DNA of 64,000 nucleotides from Isoetes taiwanensis (taxonomy: Eukaryota; Streptophyta; Lycopodiopsida; Isoetales; Isoetaceae), in contig JAJEKV010000038.1 of the NCBI GenBank assembly GCA_021234155.1, forward strand, positions 12,988,213-13,052,212, read 5' to 3'. The translations under genes and the position numbers were made by a program. The notes under the pieces were generated by a model. That model was given only the letters and a program-made list of their open reading frames with translations. It was not told the DNA's origin and made no database searches. Below, one piece after another: positions 34,481-46,859 of the stretch (positions are counted from its first letter, which is position 1; every line of letters starts with the position of its first letter).

Positions 34481-37400
34481 AAGAGAATGAAGGAAAAGGA
34501 GGATGATCTTTGCCATTGTTGAAGAACGTCCAAGTATTCTGCCAGGGTCTTTTTCGATGTAGGATCTATGACTTGTTCCATAGCATTGCCGAACACATGC
34601 CTGACTCCTCCGAACTCTTGTCTACCTGAAAGTGAGTTGGAAAGCTTATATTAAGATGCATAAGATAAGACAACCATGGTCAAGAGATAATTATAAACAA
34701 AGTTTTCAATTCTTGAAGAAGCGCGTCACAGAAGAGTTTCATATAGTCCTTTGGCAACTTTTGAATTCCCTTTATCCCTTTTTGTGGCACAAACAAAATT
34801 GGGTATGGCTTAGCGTGTTTTTTCCCTCCATTAAAAAACATGGCATTGCAAACCATGTTAGTTCGAGATTGCTTGCTTTTGGAAAACTGAAACCCATCAT
34901 GCTGGCACCCAATGACTATATTCCATGAATTTCCCTATACAAAGTATGCTATTTTAGTAATGCTTACCTTAAAATACGTGCTTTAAATTGATCTTGCAAA
35001 AAGACTTATCTTTAAAATGAAAAAAAGACTTATCTTTACAAGAAATTTATCGCGGCGGCCGCCGCGAACATTTCTTTTGAGTAACTTGTCCGAAAAACGT
35101 TATATATTACGTCAAAAGAGTCTCAGTTTTGGACCTACGAAATCGAACTAAATGTGCCCAACTTGGAGCTCCATGTTTTTCAAAAGATTCGTTGGCAATC
35201 CTCTATGACTACTTCGGCTTCAAGAAGCTTCTCTCTTCTATAAGTTCCTTTTACCTTGTGGATCTATTCATTTTCCTTGTCGGTAAATGTTTTCATTTCC
35301 AAGCATTTGTATACCTTTATAAAATGACAAAGACACCTTGCAAGAGGTTTGTGCACTTCTGATTCTCTTGTAGCAAGTAGAACAAATGAAATTGTATAGT
35401 TTAGCCTCCACGTGCCCATACGAAAAAATGATGGGCGCTCTGGCAGTACGAATCTGACACATGCAAAGCTATCTCTTTCCGAAGGACCTTACGATCAAGA
35501 AGTCATTTTTCTTACCTGAAGCGCCATGGCCATGGCGTCGCTCCCACTCCGGCTATGGCGCTGCTTCGAATCCTCAATCCATTGCATGCAGAATGCATGC
35601 CTTTCATCCTTGCATGCCTTTGCATGCCTTTTCCGGCCCTTTGCATTATAAAAGCAAAGATTACAAATCCGGCGATCTTTTTCAAAGGAGAGCTGGCTCA
35701 AGGCTGCGGGCGATGGAGATTGGCGCTTGCAAACGAGGTAGGGGAACCTTTATCTTTGTTCATATCATGAATCTCTTGCCTTTAACTGTGATTTTCCCCT
35801 TTCCAAAAAGATTCCGTGAGCTAAGTATGGAGATGGAGTTCGGCACAACCGCACAAAGATACAACCAGAGGAAAGTCGCCAGTATGGCGAATACCCCTTG
35901 GTGATGAAAGAACGCAAAGGTGGCAAACTCGCTAGAACAAACTAGTCAAGCATTCCTTTTCCTTGTCAATACAAATCGAGTTTCATTTTCCACCAGGGCT
36001 TTCCGACATGAAAGATGAGTGTAAAAATGTCGAGTGTTGCTAACCCCTTTACCTTCCTTCTAACTGTGGTTTTTCCCGTTTTCAGAGCGAGTCGAGCTAA
36101 ATATGAAGTCCGAGCCTTTATGCGTGGCGAACTTCGGATAAGGTGTAAACTGTTTTCTTTGAAGTATTTCGCGTCTATAGTTTCCATGCATTCATAAGAA
36201 AGCTTAACCAAAAAATGCGAAAGGAGGTTTTTCGGCATGGCCAGATGTCACTGACACCGGGGCAATAAAAGATAAGACTATTCTAAATTGCTTCCTCCTC
36301 TATTATCTGATTCTGATCTGAGATAATTGCATGCATTAGAAAGCGCACATGAAGAAGCACAATCTTCAGAATACGAAGCAGAAGCTAAGAAAGGCCATGA
36401 AGCTGAGCTGGCTCCACATCCCAGTTCTGACACGCTAAGGTGCTCCCATATCCAATTATGCTAATATTAATCTTGACTTTTCTGCTCAAACCCATGTTGA
36501 AGCATGATATTTTCTTTTGCAGGATTACCAGCATCAGAATAAAAAGGAAAGGCTTGGCAGAACCAAGAAGCCGAACTCCAAACATCCATATTTCCCCTTT
36601 CAATAAAAATGGTCTGCAACCATTGAGTAGGTCTTATGAGCAACGGCGACAGAAAACCCTGCGTAGAACCTGTTATGACCTGTTCATAAGGTAATCGAAG
36701 ATGTTTCATTCCCTTTTCAGTTTTTCGGCTTATATTTTTCCTTATGAAGGACCTTTAACCCTTGATTCCACCTGCAGCTGGTTGGACCTCCGCAGGATAA
36801 CAAGGAAAGATTTCCCTCTGCTTCCTTAAGAATCCGAAAGATTTCCACTTTCTCCCTCTATTCCAAGCACTCGAGGAGCCAAGATATCTACCATGGCGAT
36901 GGCTGGTGAGAAAAGCTTGCAATTCCCCTTTATAACTTCATCCTAAGATTATCCCTTGCAGGATTGTATGTCCTTATGCACAACGTTTTTGAAGTAGATC
37001 CTTCTTCTCTTTTACACATGTGACCCCATGCTGGACAGTCCTATCCATTCCCTTCTATTGGCTAATTGATCTTAAGAAATGATCTTTGCGAAAAAGAGCA
37101 ATCAGGCCTGAACAAGTTGGAAGCTATTGAATAAATAGCCAATCCATTTCCAATTGACCACATCTCCATATATCGAACAGAAGGTTAGAGACCAGACTTC
37201 AGCCCATTCTTGCCCTTTTCTTCATTTCTTTTTGTCAAAATTTCATTCATTGCAAAGACGACACATATCATATGAGACCAAGCATTGCTTCAAGCCTTGA
37301 GTAAGCCACCTCAATTACTTCTTACGAGTCCTTCCACATGTTTCTTATGCCATAAAATGTTTTTAAAAAATATAGATAGAGATCTTGTGAATGAAGGACA

Positions 37401-38079
37401 CAAATTAAAAGCCAAAGTGAAGAATATGGCAGGAAGATTCAATGAATACAAGTTCTGAGGAAGGTAAGGATTGCTCACCGACTATTATTTTAGACTTGTC
37501 AAGATAGCAACATACAGCAATATATACGAACTCATTGGTTGTCGACAAAATACTTGAGCATTTGTTGGCTGATTTGCAACCACCATATAGAGTATTTGGA
37601 AAACAGAGTAATCAGCAAAAGATCATAATATGCAATCATATCATGCCAATTTGTGTTAGCTCCTAGTTTTGTGTATTTGATTTGTTTTTTGATGTCAGCT
37701 CCTAGTTGGCAGGCTATAAGGAATGACTAATGTACTGATCTTTGATCTCTTAATAGACCGATTTCTTGACTTGTTCTTTCTATATTCATGGTCTTGGTAT
37801 TAAGAAATTGCATATAATTTTCAGTCTCTCTTTTTTTTTTTTGTATGGAACATAATTTGTTTTATAGAATCCATGCTTTCTCTTGCGATAGCTTATCAAT
37901 CCATTGGCATGCTTTTTTAAAGTAAAGCACTAAAAATAATGCAATATCATAAAGCTCTCTCATGTTTTCTAACACGAATGCATGAGTGTCTTTGTAGGAA
38001 TACATCTAATTCCGTCCTATCTGCATTCAAATCTACATCTTCATATGCTTTATTATCCCGATCTAAGTACTACAAAATA
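34481..38079. other. Interior of the CACATC element; gene-like DNA of unknown origin
   Basis: No transposase domain recognised. A minus-strand block at about 34,610-34,500 reads VFGNAMEQVIDPTSKKTLAE and YLDVLQQWQ, which looks like real protein sequence but is not identified. Stretches at 35,460-35,730 and 36,010-36,190 are also open and richer in GC than the flanks. Potential acceptors such as ttttgcag at 36,523 precede open blocks. These features fit captured host gene pieces, with moderate to low certainty. Confidence 0.35.
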
Positions 38080-38705
38080 AAAAAGGGGATTGTTGAGAAA
38101 AAGGGTATTAACTAAGTATGGGATATTAAATACAAGGTCACAAAAGGGGATGGTTGAGAAGAGGGGTATGAGCGGAATAAGGGGATATTAAACACAAAAT
38201 CACGAAGGGGATTTTTGAGAAAAAATGGTATTAAAGTATGGGATACTAAATTACAAGGTCACAAAAGGAGGATGGTTGAGAAAGAAGGGGTATGAGCGGA
38301 ATAAGGGGATATTAAACATAAAAGGAGTATGAGCGGAAAAGGAGTATAAACATAAAAAGGGTATGAAACGGAATAAGGGGATATTAAACATAAGGGGATA
38401 TTAAACATAAAAGGAGGATGGTTGAGAAGAGGGTATGAACGGAATAAAGGGGTATGAAGCGGAATAAGGGTATATTAAACTATAAAATCACAAAGGGGAT
38501 TGTTCCTAGAAAGGGGTATGCACATTATTTGTGAGAAAAGGGGTATGACCATTGCATATGGCAATGGGGATATAAAAAATTCAAATAAGGGGATATTAAT
38601 CTACAAAATCACAATGGGGATTGTGGCCAAATACCCGTTTCTAAAAAATCATGTCCATTCCACGAAAGGGGATTTTAAGGGGTTTTATGGGGGATTTTAA
38701 GGAGG
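38080..38705. repeat. Right subterminal tandem array of the CACATC element
   Basis: Repeated phrases 'aaaaggggatggttgagaa', 'ggggtatgagcggaataagg' and 'ggatattaaacayaaaatcac' recur about ten times with variable spacing. Strongly purine-biased on the plus strand. It is unrelated in detail to the left array, apart from G-rich composition. Confidence 0.8.
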
Positions 38706-39182
38706 ATATGGGCATCGTTTTTGATGTGAAATATCCAAGTTCAGATTTATCATCTAACTTCCTCCTTAATTAGGAAGGTATAGATAGATAGATAGATAGA
38801 TAGATACATTATTGTCCCTTGTACCACGAGGCCCGTGGACTTATGTAGCATGGCGGAAATATACAGATTGCTACTAGCACATCATCTTTGATTTATAATG
38901 TAGCCTTTTGAAGGCTTGACTTTCTCTATTATCCAGGCACCCGGCTTTGGATCGGCTTCATGGTAGATTACCTGCGGCGTCGTTATCAATCGGCTTTGGC
39001 TGAGCTTTTTCGGGGTGTTTATGTTGCGCCTCTGGCGTTCATAACAGAAACCCTTTTTCTTTGTGTTCTTCTTCTTTTTTGGCGTCATCTCCCGTATTGC
39101 GTCACGCGGGTCCCTCCTTTTTCGACTTTGTCATTATGATGTGCAGACTGACCCCACCTATCTTTACTGTACTTATTCGATG

Positions 39183-39420
39183 CTTTCATATACCGGGCAG
39201 TCATTTAGCATATGATTCTCATCTTCCACTTCCCTTTGTCTGGATTTGCATATTCGATCCTCTCTCTCTATCCTCGCCATCGTCTTTTTCAATCCGGCTT
39301 TCGTGACTTCCCATTTGAATCTTGCTAGAGTGTCTCTTACGGCTTTTCCTATTATGTCGTCTGATACATTTGCCCTATCATTTGTCGGTTAAAAGCTGTC
39401 ATAAACCACATTGTCTTGGG
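39183..39420 (-). pseudogene. LINE ORF2 C-terminal cysteine/histidine motif
   Basis: Reads DTLARFKWEVTKAGLKKTM, then ICKSRQREVEDENHMLNDCP with VYE. The spacing C..X..H..C before CPVYE is the C-terminal zinc-knuckle-like motif found after RT in many LINEs. One of the expected cysteines appears replaced by Arg. Confidence 0.65.
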
Positions 39421-40079
39421 GCCGTGTGGTTATGCACCGACCATGTGCGTGCGCGTGGCTCTGTCCAGCCCTTCGTCTTTCCATTCCCCTTGATTGATAG
39501 GAATTCGCTCAAGTTCATCCCCAATTTCCTGTCCATATTGCTACATCCACTGAACCACGGATTTTTCGATTATGTGGGCTTTATTTGATTCTCGTCGCAA
39601 TGTTTGCTAGCTTGCTTGGTTTCCCTTTGCATTGCTCCTTATAAGATATCTTATGGTCCTTTCCCATGCCCTTACTTCCATCGGTTTTGCCATACTGTCT
39701 CATATACTATTGTTGTTTGTGTGGTGTATTAGTTCTCGGTTTAAATTCTGCTTATGCCATTGTATGCATAAATCCCTTCTGTTTCTCCCACTTTTCTCGT
39801 CGGCCCCCAGGGCTTCCTATATTTGTGTAGTTGCAACCTCTTTGGCGAACAAGTAGCATTTAATTTCAGGTTTATTATCCGCTTTTTGTTGAAATTTTTC
39901 ATATTGTAGTAGCCAGATGGGTTGCTTGGAATCTTCGTCTGCCCCTTTGGCCCATTTTCACATTGCCATGTGTGTCATATCCCGGATATCGTATGATACG
40001 TTGATTCTTCTAGTTACGTTTCCCCAAGTATCTGAGCGGTTTATGTCTCCCTTTTGCCCGAAAAAAGACTATTTTGGTT

Positions 40080-40860
40080 TTTAGAGATTAGCTGTCAACC
40101 TGTCTTCTCCCAGAAATTTTCCTTGTTTTAAGTAACACATGCATCCCTTTGTTCTTTGTGGCCATCATGCTCAAGTCATCATATAGCATGATGGGTACTT
40201 TGGTGTTCTAGGGTAGGGCGTCGCGTGTCCCCTTCTTCGATTCCGCTATAAATTCTGTAGGGCATCTATGTATATCCCAAATAATGTGGGAGATAGTAGG
40301 CACCCTGTTTGACCCAGGTGTCACAATCTATCGCTTTTCCTTCTTCTTCCATTTTGGCGTGCACGGTATAGTATAACCTCATAATTGCCCCCCACCATAT
40401 CCTTTGGTGCTGCATATCTATGAGCCTTTGTATTAGCTTTTTCCTTGGGATTTGTGTCAAGCGCTTTCCTAAAATCCACAAAGCTGACATATTATTTTCT
40501 TCCCTTGGCTTCTATTACGTTAAATCGATTATGCGAGGTGTCACTAAGTGGTGCATTTGTTGGTGATCCGGCCTAAACCACACTTTGTCCTTGTGCTCTC
40601 CGATTTTCCCCCCTCGCCCAACTCTTGACTTGTTGTCTAGAACTTTTCCAAACCATTTTGAAAAAATGGAGCTCACCATTATAGTTACGTAATTTCCGGT
40701 TCTGTACGCTCCCTCCCTTGTGTGGGGGGTATCACCACTGTTATATGCCCCACGGATGGTAGTCATGTGTATGATACCATTAAAAATATCGTCACTTGCT
40801 TTACGATTGTCATTATCTACACTCTTTAGTAGTTCCTTTGTTAACCCAGTATAGGTGGGG
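40080..40860 (-). pseudogene. LINE reverse transcriptase (broken)
   Basis: Blocks in order on the minus strand: YRTGNYVTIMVSSIFSKWFG with KVLDNKSRVGRGGKIGEHKD and VWFRPDHQQMHHLVT (40,700-40,540); motif A SFVDFRKALDT (about 40,495-40,460); PRKKLIQRLIDMQ and AIMRLYYTVHAKMEEEGKAI (40,440-40,330); VKQG block (40,300); and LYDDLSMMATKNKGMHVLL (40,190-40,130), where the catalytic YADD box has lost one residue. Each block lies in a different frame. RT of this type copies element RNA at a nicked chromosomal target. Confidence 0.88.
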
Positions 40861-41639
40861 CTTTATTATTTGCCATTCTATTCAATGCCAACATCACTTC
40901 CATTATGTATTAAAACACGGTTTGTCCATCCTTGTAATTACGGTATCGGTCTTTGGTGCCCCCTTTGTTTTATAAAGTTTCTCCAAGTATTTCTCCCAAC
41001 CGTCTGTCCCAATTTCCTCTTGTGCACTATTATTTTTCTGATTTCCCTGTCCTTTCTTTTGGAGCCCTTTCCGAATTTCGGGGTTGATTTTTGGGGGCTT
41101 AGCCAGCCCCATTGGTGTTGAAGCAGATTCTGTTTCTCTTTGTTCTCGGCATTTTGGGGTATACTTTTTTTCGGCTTGGTATGTTTCCCTCCTTTATGTT
41201 CTCGACCCTTCTTTTACATTTTTTACGCAATCGTCATCATACCAACTCGAGGTTTTGAGCGCATCTTTCCCTCTTTTTCTTTTTCTCTTTCGAATACTTC
41301 CCTTTGCTACTTTTCTTTGTTATGTCATTAAGCTTTGTCTCCATTCTAAATGGCTCTGTGTGCTTCCCAGTTCCATTTACCCATTTCTTCTGAATGTATT
41401 GTACAAATACATCTATTTTCTTTTCTTGAAGCGTATTTTCATTTTCCCATTAATTTCCTCCGTCTCTTGTTCGCGTACCTTTGGGGTGTATCCTTCCCCA
41501 TAAGTGTTAGTTTGTATGGAGTCTGTGGCTCTCTTTTTTTTACCGGCCAGGTCGGGCGTGAATCCCGATATCATTTCTGGCGAGGTGTCATTGGTATCCG
41601 TAGTCCACTATACTTTTCCCATGTGCATTAGCTTGTGTA

Positions 41640-42110
41640 CTTTGACCCGTCCCATTTACGTACCCGTTGGCTATAATGGCTCGGTGGTCGAGCATATCTC
41701 AAGTAGTAGCTCTCCCTTAGCATTGGCTTCGCTCTGTCCTCTGTTTGCTGTTCCATTCTTCCGATCTTGTCTTGCTTGTCCATTGTGCAATGCGTGTCCT
41801 CCATGTTGGTGATTTGTGCTTTGTCCACATCACGTTCTAGCGTTCAAGTCCCCTATTAATATCATTGGTCCCTGTTCTTTCCATTTCATCATGGTCTCCC
41901 CAAGTTTCTAGCAAATCCGGCTTATCCTTTGCTTGGTGGATAATAGGCCAAAATCAAAATTAATTCTATCTTGTTTTCTAGCTGTAAACTCAAAACCATG
42001 TATCTCTTATTGACATCAGTTGCAAAATACCGCGCTTTTTACTACATTATCTTTAACATAGCGGGCTAATCTGGCTCCCTCTTCAATTTTGAAGTTTTTA
42101 TCCTTCCAAC
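41640..42110 (-). pseudogene. LINE AP-type endonuclease (broken)
   Basis: Minus strand: FKIEEGARLARYVKDNVVKS (about 42,092-42,035), then IELILILAYYPPSK near 41,935, and GPMILIGDLNAR near 41,860, which is the conserved (G)D(F/L)N core of the exonuclease-endonuclease-phosphatase fold. Frameshifts interrupt it. It would nick the target site for reverse transcription. Confidence 0.8.
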
Positions 42111-42459
42111 ACGTGAATAGTTAGGTATCCTTCCTCCTCTGGTAATCTTTTTACATTGTGCTCCCATGTCTCCACGGACATATTATATCGAACCGCGTGC
42201 CCCTTCGGCCTCTCCCCATCGTCCCATGGGTACCCGTGCGAGTTCGATTACCATATCTTGGCCGTCTTTTCCCTCGCGGTTGTTCCCTCACGGGTGTCAG
42301 GTGTGATACGCCCTTTCGTTTTCCATTCTTCTTGGTCTCCCTCTTGTTTTCATGGTGGGTCGGGATCATATTCGGCTCGTCTTTCTCGACCGCCGTCCCC
42401 TTTTCCCCTCTTCCTTCCCCTTTGTGTTGACTCATGTCGGGTCTTTGTTGTTGTCTCCA

Positions 42460-43086
42460 CTATGTTCCCATGTACGTATATGGAGCCCCCATAAATTTTG
42501 GTATTCTCCTTCTCCATTTTACGTCTCGATCTATCAACCTCCCTTTCTCTGGACTCCCGGCCACGGATCTGTCCGCTCTGTCATTTCCCGTATTCTCTTG
42601 TGCAAGAATACCTTGCCGCTTTGACCCCCGCTGTACCCCGCTTTGATTCGGTTCTCGGCCTTGGCCAGCTCTGCGTAACCCTTGCCTCTGCATTACGGTG
42701 AGTGTTTCTGTACTTTGATCCCGTTTCTTGATGCGGATCCTATCATAATACCCTCTCCTTGGCTGCTTTCGATCCACGAGTGTTAAGTTTATGTGCCTCG
42801 CTCTCCCCTCCATTGTCGATCGCCTAGCGCCTTGACAATGATGCTCTCTGTGTTCTTTGAAGACCACCTCTATCACCTCTGCGGTCCTTGATATGTATCT
42901 TAGTTAGGTTTCTCACGCTATCCCTATGAGCCTAGCGTCATGCTTAATTCTAGTCTGTTCCTCATATTCTACAATATGCGGTTTTATTTTATCAAAGGAC
43001 TCCCATGCATTCAATTGAACATTTCCTTTTTCTAATTCAACCAACCTATTCAGGATCTTGGCTTTCTCTTCCTCAATCTCGTCCAT
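42460..43086 (-). pseudogene. LINE ORF1-like region with coiled coil
   Basis: ATG at 43,086 opens MDEIEEEKAKILNRLVELEK, a heptad-patterned coiled coil, and continues to about 42,912. After a stop and shift the next frame (to 42,460) is basic: VVFKEHREHHCQGARRSTME, INLTLVDRKQPRRGYYD and many Arg/Lys/Gln. Coiled coil followed by a basic region upstream of the endonuclease fits LINE ORF1 RNA-binding proteins. Assignment rests on position and composition. Confidence 0.5.
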
Positions 43087-43698
43087 TCTTATTTTGCATT
43101 TCTTAGCTTGTCTTTTCCACTCCTACTATCCTCCGTCCATGCTTGCAATGGCTACCTTTTTCGGTTGGTGGAATTAAGCTAGTGTGTTGGCGCATCCATG
43201 TTGGGTAACCTAGTCTCCAGCTGCTTGTCTATCGAGCTAAAAATCCTTGAGATCTTGTTGGCTTTGCGGTGTTACGTCTTTGCCTCGCTCTCTTTAGGCT
43301 GGCTATGGTTGGCGCTTTTCGCCATAGTTTGAGCCGTGTTACACGCTTCTGCTTCTTTGTATCCCTACTTTGTGTTCTCACCACAACCGGTATCTTTTGC
43401 TGTTACGCCGTATTCGCTTCATTAGTATATATGGTAGCCTCAAGCGGTATGTTATTTGAAATTTTCCGCGATTAACCCGATTTTTGAATTTTGAATCTCG
43501 GAATTCCGATTAATTATTCGGTTTCCAATATTTAATATCCACTCCCGCGTCGAGGCGTGTCCATACCATACCTTCTCTATAATGATTGGTTGGCGATTCG
43601 AGATCTCGTCCTTCCATACTTATATATTTATGTACTCTGTCGGGTGTCACAATGTACGGTATCTGGCAGTCCTTTTGAGTTTTGCATTGGCGGTTACG

Positions 43699-44035
43699 GT
43701 TGGTGGGTCTAGCCCTCGCTATCACGGTGTCTGGCGTGGTACGTGCCTCTCTGTCCGTATCTTATTCCGCTTTTTTTTACTCTTAGTTTGATCCATAGTT
43801 TAGGTGTACTTTGCACATGGTTTGAGTTTATAGTGGTCAGTTACGGTTGGTGGGTCTAGCCCTCGCTATCACAGTAATGCCCGAATTTGGGCCTCTCTGT
43901 CCGTATCTTATTCATCCACCTTTTACTCATTTAGTCTCTTCGACCTTATGCATTCACCTTTTTGTAGATTTTGGGTACTTGCCGGTTGACCGGTTGGTGG
44001 GTCTAGCCCTCGCTATCTTGGCGTGTGGCGGAGAT
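43699..44035 (-). repeat. Three ~147-bp tandem repeats inside the LINE
   Basis: The phrase ggttggtgggtctagccctc starts at 43,699, 43,845 and 43,992, spacing 146 and 147 bases. On the minus strand all copies encode IARARPTNR followed by N or S, and 147 is 49 codons, so this may be a repeat inside ORF1 protein. A weaker related unit is near 43,588. Confidence 0.75.
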
Positions 44036-44916
44036 TGGGGCTCTGTTCCACACTTAGTCTTTGTCCGTCTTTGCTCCTTACGCTTTGTTTGTTCCATTGT
44101 TTCTGTTGTCCGTCCATTTCGTCTCACCTTTTCATTTGTCCTCCCCTGCATGCATTCCTCCGTTTTGTTGTTTCGGGTCTCAATTATTTCTTTTAACCTC
44201 ATCCTTCCTCTTATTTCTTCAATCGTCCGTGTCATTTACCTATTACCTTTTCTGCCCGATGTCATCATCATTTTGTTATTCCCGCCGTTTGTACTCTGTG
44301 GCCTTTGTGTACTTGGGTTTACACGTTATCCGCCACCGTACTGTTCTGCGTTCTGAGGAGTTGGTATCTGTTTGATCAATATTCTATTATTTTGCATGCT
44401 ACCACCTTTTCACGCTCTCTGAATACATTCTTGCTCTCTCGTTTTTCGTTTTACGTTCCATTATATCCCCCGCCTTTTGGGTGGATGTCCATATTGCCTT
44501 TTATGCGTACCGCCTCTATTTTTGCCATCGCGTGTTGGGGTGTCTCATTTATTCAATCGGTCTTACCTTAGAAGTGCCGAAGAGCCGAAAAGCTACATTC
44601 TTTGGGGCAATCTAGAACATTACTATCTTGATATTTTCGCATATATTAACTCAATCGTTAAAGGTTAGAAAATATTACCCTATCTCTGTGTGGAGTTCAA
44701 CTAAAGTAATTGAGAATAGTTGAGGATAGGCGGTAGTCGAACCCTAGTCTCGAACCAAAATAGCTATCTCTTATGCATAAAATTGTCTTATATTCAAAAG
44801 GTAATCTGCAATTACATGTTTTGGCTTATTCAGCCATTACCAAGCATTCTGAGCAAAATTTTTCTACTATTTGGGTTCCCCGCATCATTCAAACACTTTC
44901 TGCGACCTTATCTTTG

Positions 44917-45831
44917 TTACACTTTATAGTAATGTCGTACGAAGGGCTGAAGCATAAGATTGAAGCATAAAGTAGTGGAAAAGTAACCTATAAAAGGCAA
45001 GGCAAAGCAAAAGCGAAACACTAAAGCTAAAGCTAAAGCAAAAGCCGGGGTTACATCGGCCCTTCTCATTTCCTCTATTGTTACACGCCCCCCATCACGG
45101 ATATTCACTTCCTCGGTTTTCTCGCGGATGACTCCCCTATTTTTTAACTTTCTCCGGGTTCCTCCTTTGTATATGCTCGGCATATGAAATCAATGGGATT
45201 CTTTTCACAACAGTATATACAAACCTTCCCAAAATCACAGATGTATAGGTTGTGCTGGTAACTTGTAGACCGTTGCAGCGCTGCATGAATCTGCATCCGA
45301 TTAAAACAGCTCATAGTTCTGTCTAGGTCCTGGCGTCTTACTGTGTCATTTTTATCGCCCAAGACTCCCATCACTTCTAGCATCCCTAAAGTATAGCCGT
45401 GATCCCTCATATCTTGAGCATGATGAATTCGATCGCAGTATAGACAGTGCACTCGTCCGCAGCTAATGCACGACTGCAGACCTCGCCCTAAGCATAAACA
45501 CCGGTTCGCGGATGCACGGGGGTTGAGATCCTCGAGGTCGGATTGTAGGGCACCGTGAGGTTACCGGAACCCACGATGCGGGCGCTTCGACGACCTTTCT
45601 CATTCCACCATCATTTATCTGCTTCTTTGTTGCTACACTCTTACCTTTGTCCATTCTGTTGGCGAAGGCGGAGATGGAGATGGAGATGGAAGCGGAAGCG
45701 GAGAGGCGGAGAATAGGCGGGAGATGCGGGGATGGAGATGAAGGCGGAGCCGGAGATGGAGATGGAGATGGAGTAGCGTTTTTCGATGATCCGGAGTTGC
45801 AGCTCAAGGGCTCAAGAGTTCGGCGTATCAA
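44917..45831 (-). pseudogene. LINE ORF1 N-terminal candidate with cysteine-rich finger
   Basis: MDKGKSVATKKQINDGGMRK (about 45,657 on) is a plausible protein start, preceded by a Ser/Pro-rich stretch translated from (GGAGAT)n DNA. In a shifted frame comes LQSCISCGRVHCLYCDRIHH (about 45,488-45,420), with CX2C and CX2C pairs and histidines, like a zinc finger, then AQDMRDHGYTLGMLEVMG and a second cysteine group ICDFGKVCIYCCEKN near 45,200. Position at the 5' side of the LINE suggests ORF1. It may instead be unrelated host sequence carried by the element. Confidence 0.4.
45655..45775. repeat. (GGAGAT/GGCGGA)n microsatellite
   Basis: Imperfect hexamer repeats (ggagatggagatggagatgg, gcggaagcggagaggcgg) within the LINE 5' part. 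They create the Ser/Pro-rich and Glu-rich frames on the two strands. Confidence 0.8.
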
Positions 45832-46639
45832 GATCTTGAGTGATCTTTGAGAGTGGGAGTGGGTTTTCTTGTTCTGCTTTCTTTGTTATATAGTTCTAGG
45901 GTTCACGAAGGTGCATGCGAATTCCGCTAATTTTTCGGCCGTCTACCTTAAATCTTTGGTCTTATCGTAGTCTTGTCCTCTGTTTGTCTCTTAATTTCGT
46001 GCGGATATTAAGCGCCACCGGCTCCTAGCTACCTAGCTTACGTACGTCTGTTTCGTCCTCTTCTATATTCTCATTATTTCATTCTTACGAATCCTTTAAC
46101 GCTTTCCGCTTGTGCTGCCACGTGTCCCGCCCCCTTTAAAATGTGTATTCTACTTTTGTTATTTCCACGTAAGCCCCGTATTAGTTTTTTTTTTTCGCGA
46201 TATTTATTTAACGTTATTGTTCCATCGCCCCATTTCTTTTATTTTATTTTTGCTATTATTTCATAATATTGTTATTTCCTTGCTAATTAATTTTCTTGGC
46301 CGTTGTGTGCGGGTTGTGAACATGCTTAGGTTTCGTCCTCCATCCACGCCCCTCGGCCCATAGCTCGGATTCGCTATCTTTGTCTTGATTGGCGTCTCTC
46401 ATTCTTCTATTCCATTAACCTTGTCCTTTCCATTATTAAAACTAACCCTCGATACTCCTACTTTGAAACTTTTCATGAATCGGCTCTACAGTTCTCTTGT
46501 ATTTTTAGCATTTTAGTACTTTGAAATAACTATCAGGCTACCGGCTGCTTATACCAAACCTAACTTACAAGCGCGCGATACCAAACACATACTGGGATGT
46601 AAATCACAGTGTTGCTGACCTGTTTATCGCTATCTTCCC

Positions 46640-46805
46640 CTCGAACCTTCCATTTCGATCGCCTCGATTCGCCCTAGTCGCTTCGATAAGCCTCGATTGC
46701 TTAGTCATTCGATACGCCTCCGAGATCGCCTCGGTCGCCTAATTAGTCGATAAGCCTAGTCATTTCGATCGCCTAGTCCTTGAGATGTAAATTCGCCTAG
46801 TTCAT
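46640..46805. repeat. Short 'tcgcctagtc' interspersed repeats
   Basis: About ten loose copies of a 10-17-base motif (gcctcgatt, cgcctagtc, tcgataagcctag) lie in the LINE 5' region. Confidence 0.6.
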
Positions 46806-46859
46806 GAAAATGCGCCTTTCAGATGAATACATGAAGAAGCAAGTTGGGCCTGGTGGTGC

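Larger units (their letters stand above)
33684..38728. mobile_element. 5.0-kb TIR DNA element, ends CACATC, 3-bp TSD
   Basis: Ends are inverted repeats: left CACATCAAAAATGATGCCCA (33,684 on); the right end, reverse-complemented, CACATCAAAAACGATGCCCA (from 38,728). Similarity runs about 35 bases to CTCCTTAAAAT. It is flanked by AAA (33,681-33,683 and 38,729-38,731). Removing it with one AAA joins copia codons into KLDDKSELGYLVGYDEE, which confirms the boundaries. A 3-bp duplication and a CAC terminus suggest a CACTA-type non-autonomous element, but the terminus is not the classical CACTA and no transposase is seen, so the superfamily is open. Both sub-ends carry G-rich tandem arrays of different sequence. 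The middle holds gene-like, unassigned DNA. Confidence 0.85.

Noticed and set aside
42156-42876. Long plus-strand frames in the LINE region
   Set aside because: They are shadows of basic, Arg/Lys-rich coding on the minus strand; the endonuclease and RT motifs are on the minus strand.
45463-45831. Ser/Pro-rich secreted protein
   Set aside because: The N-terminal half is a (GGAGAT)n microsatellite read in reverse; only the part from MDKGK on is plausible as protein.
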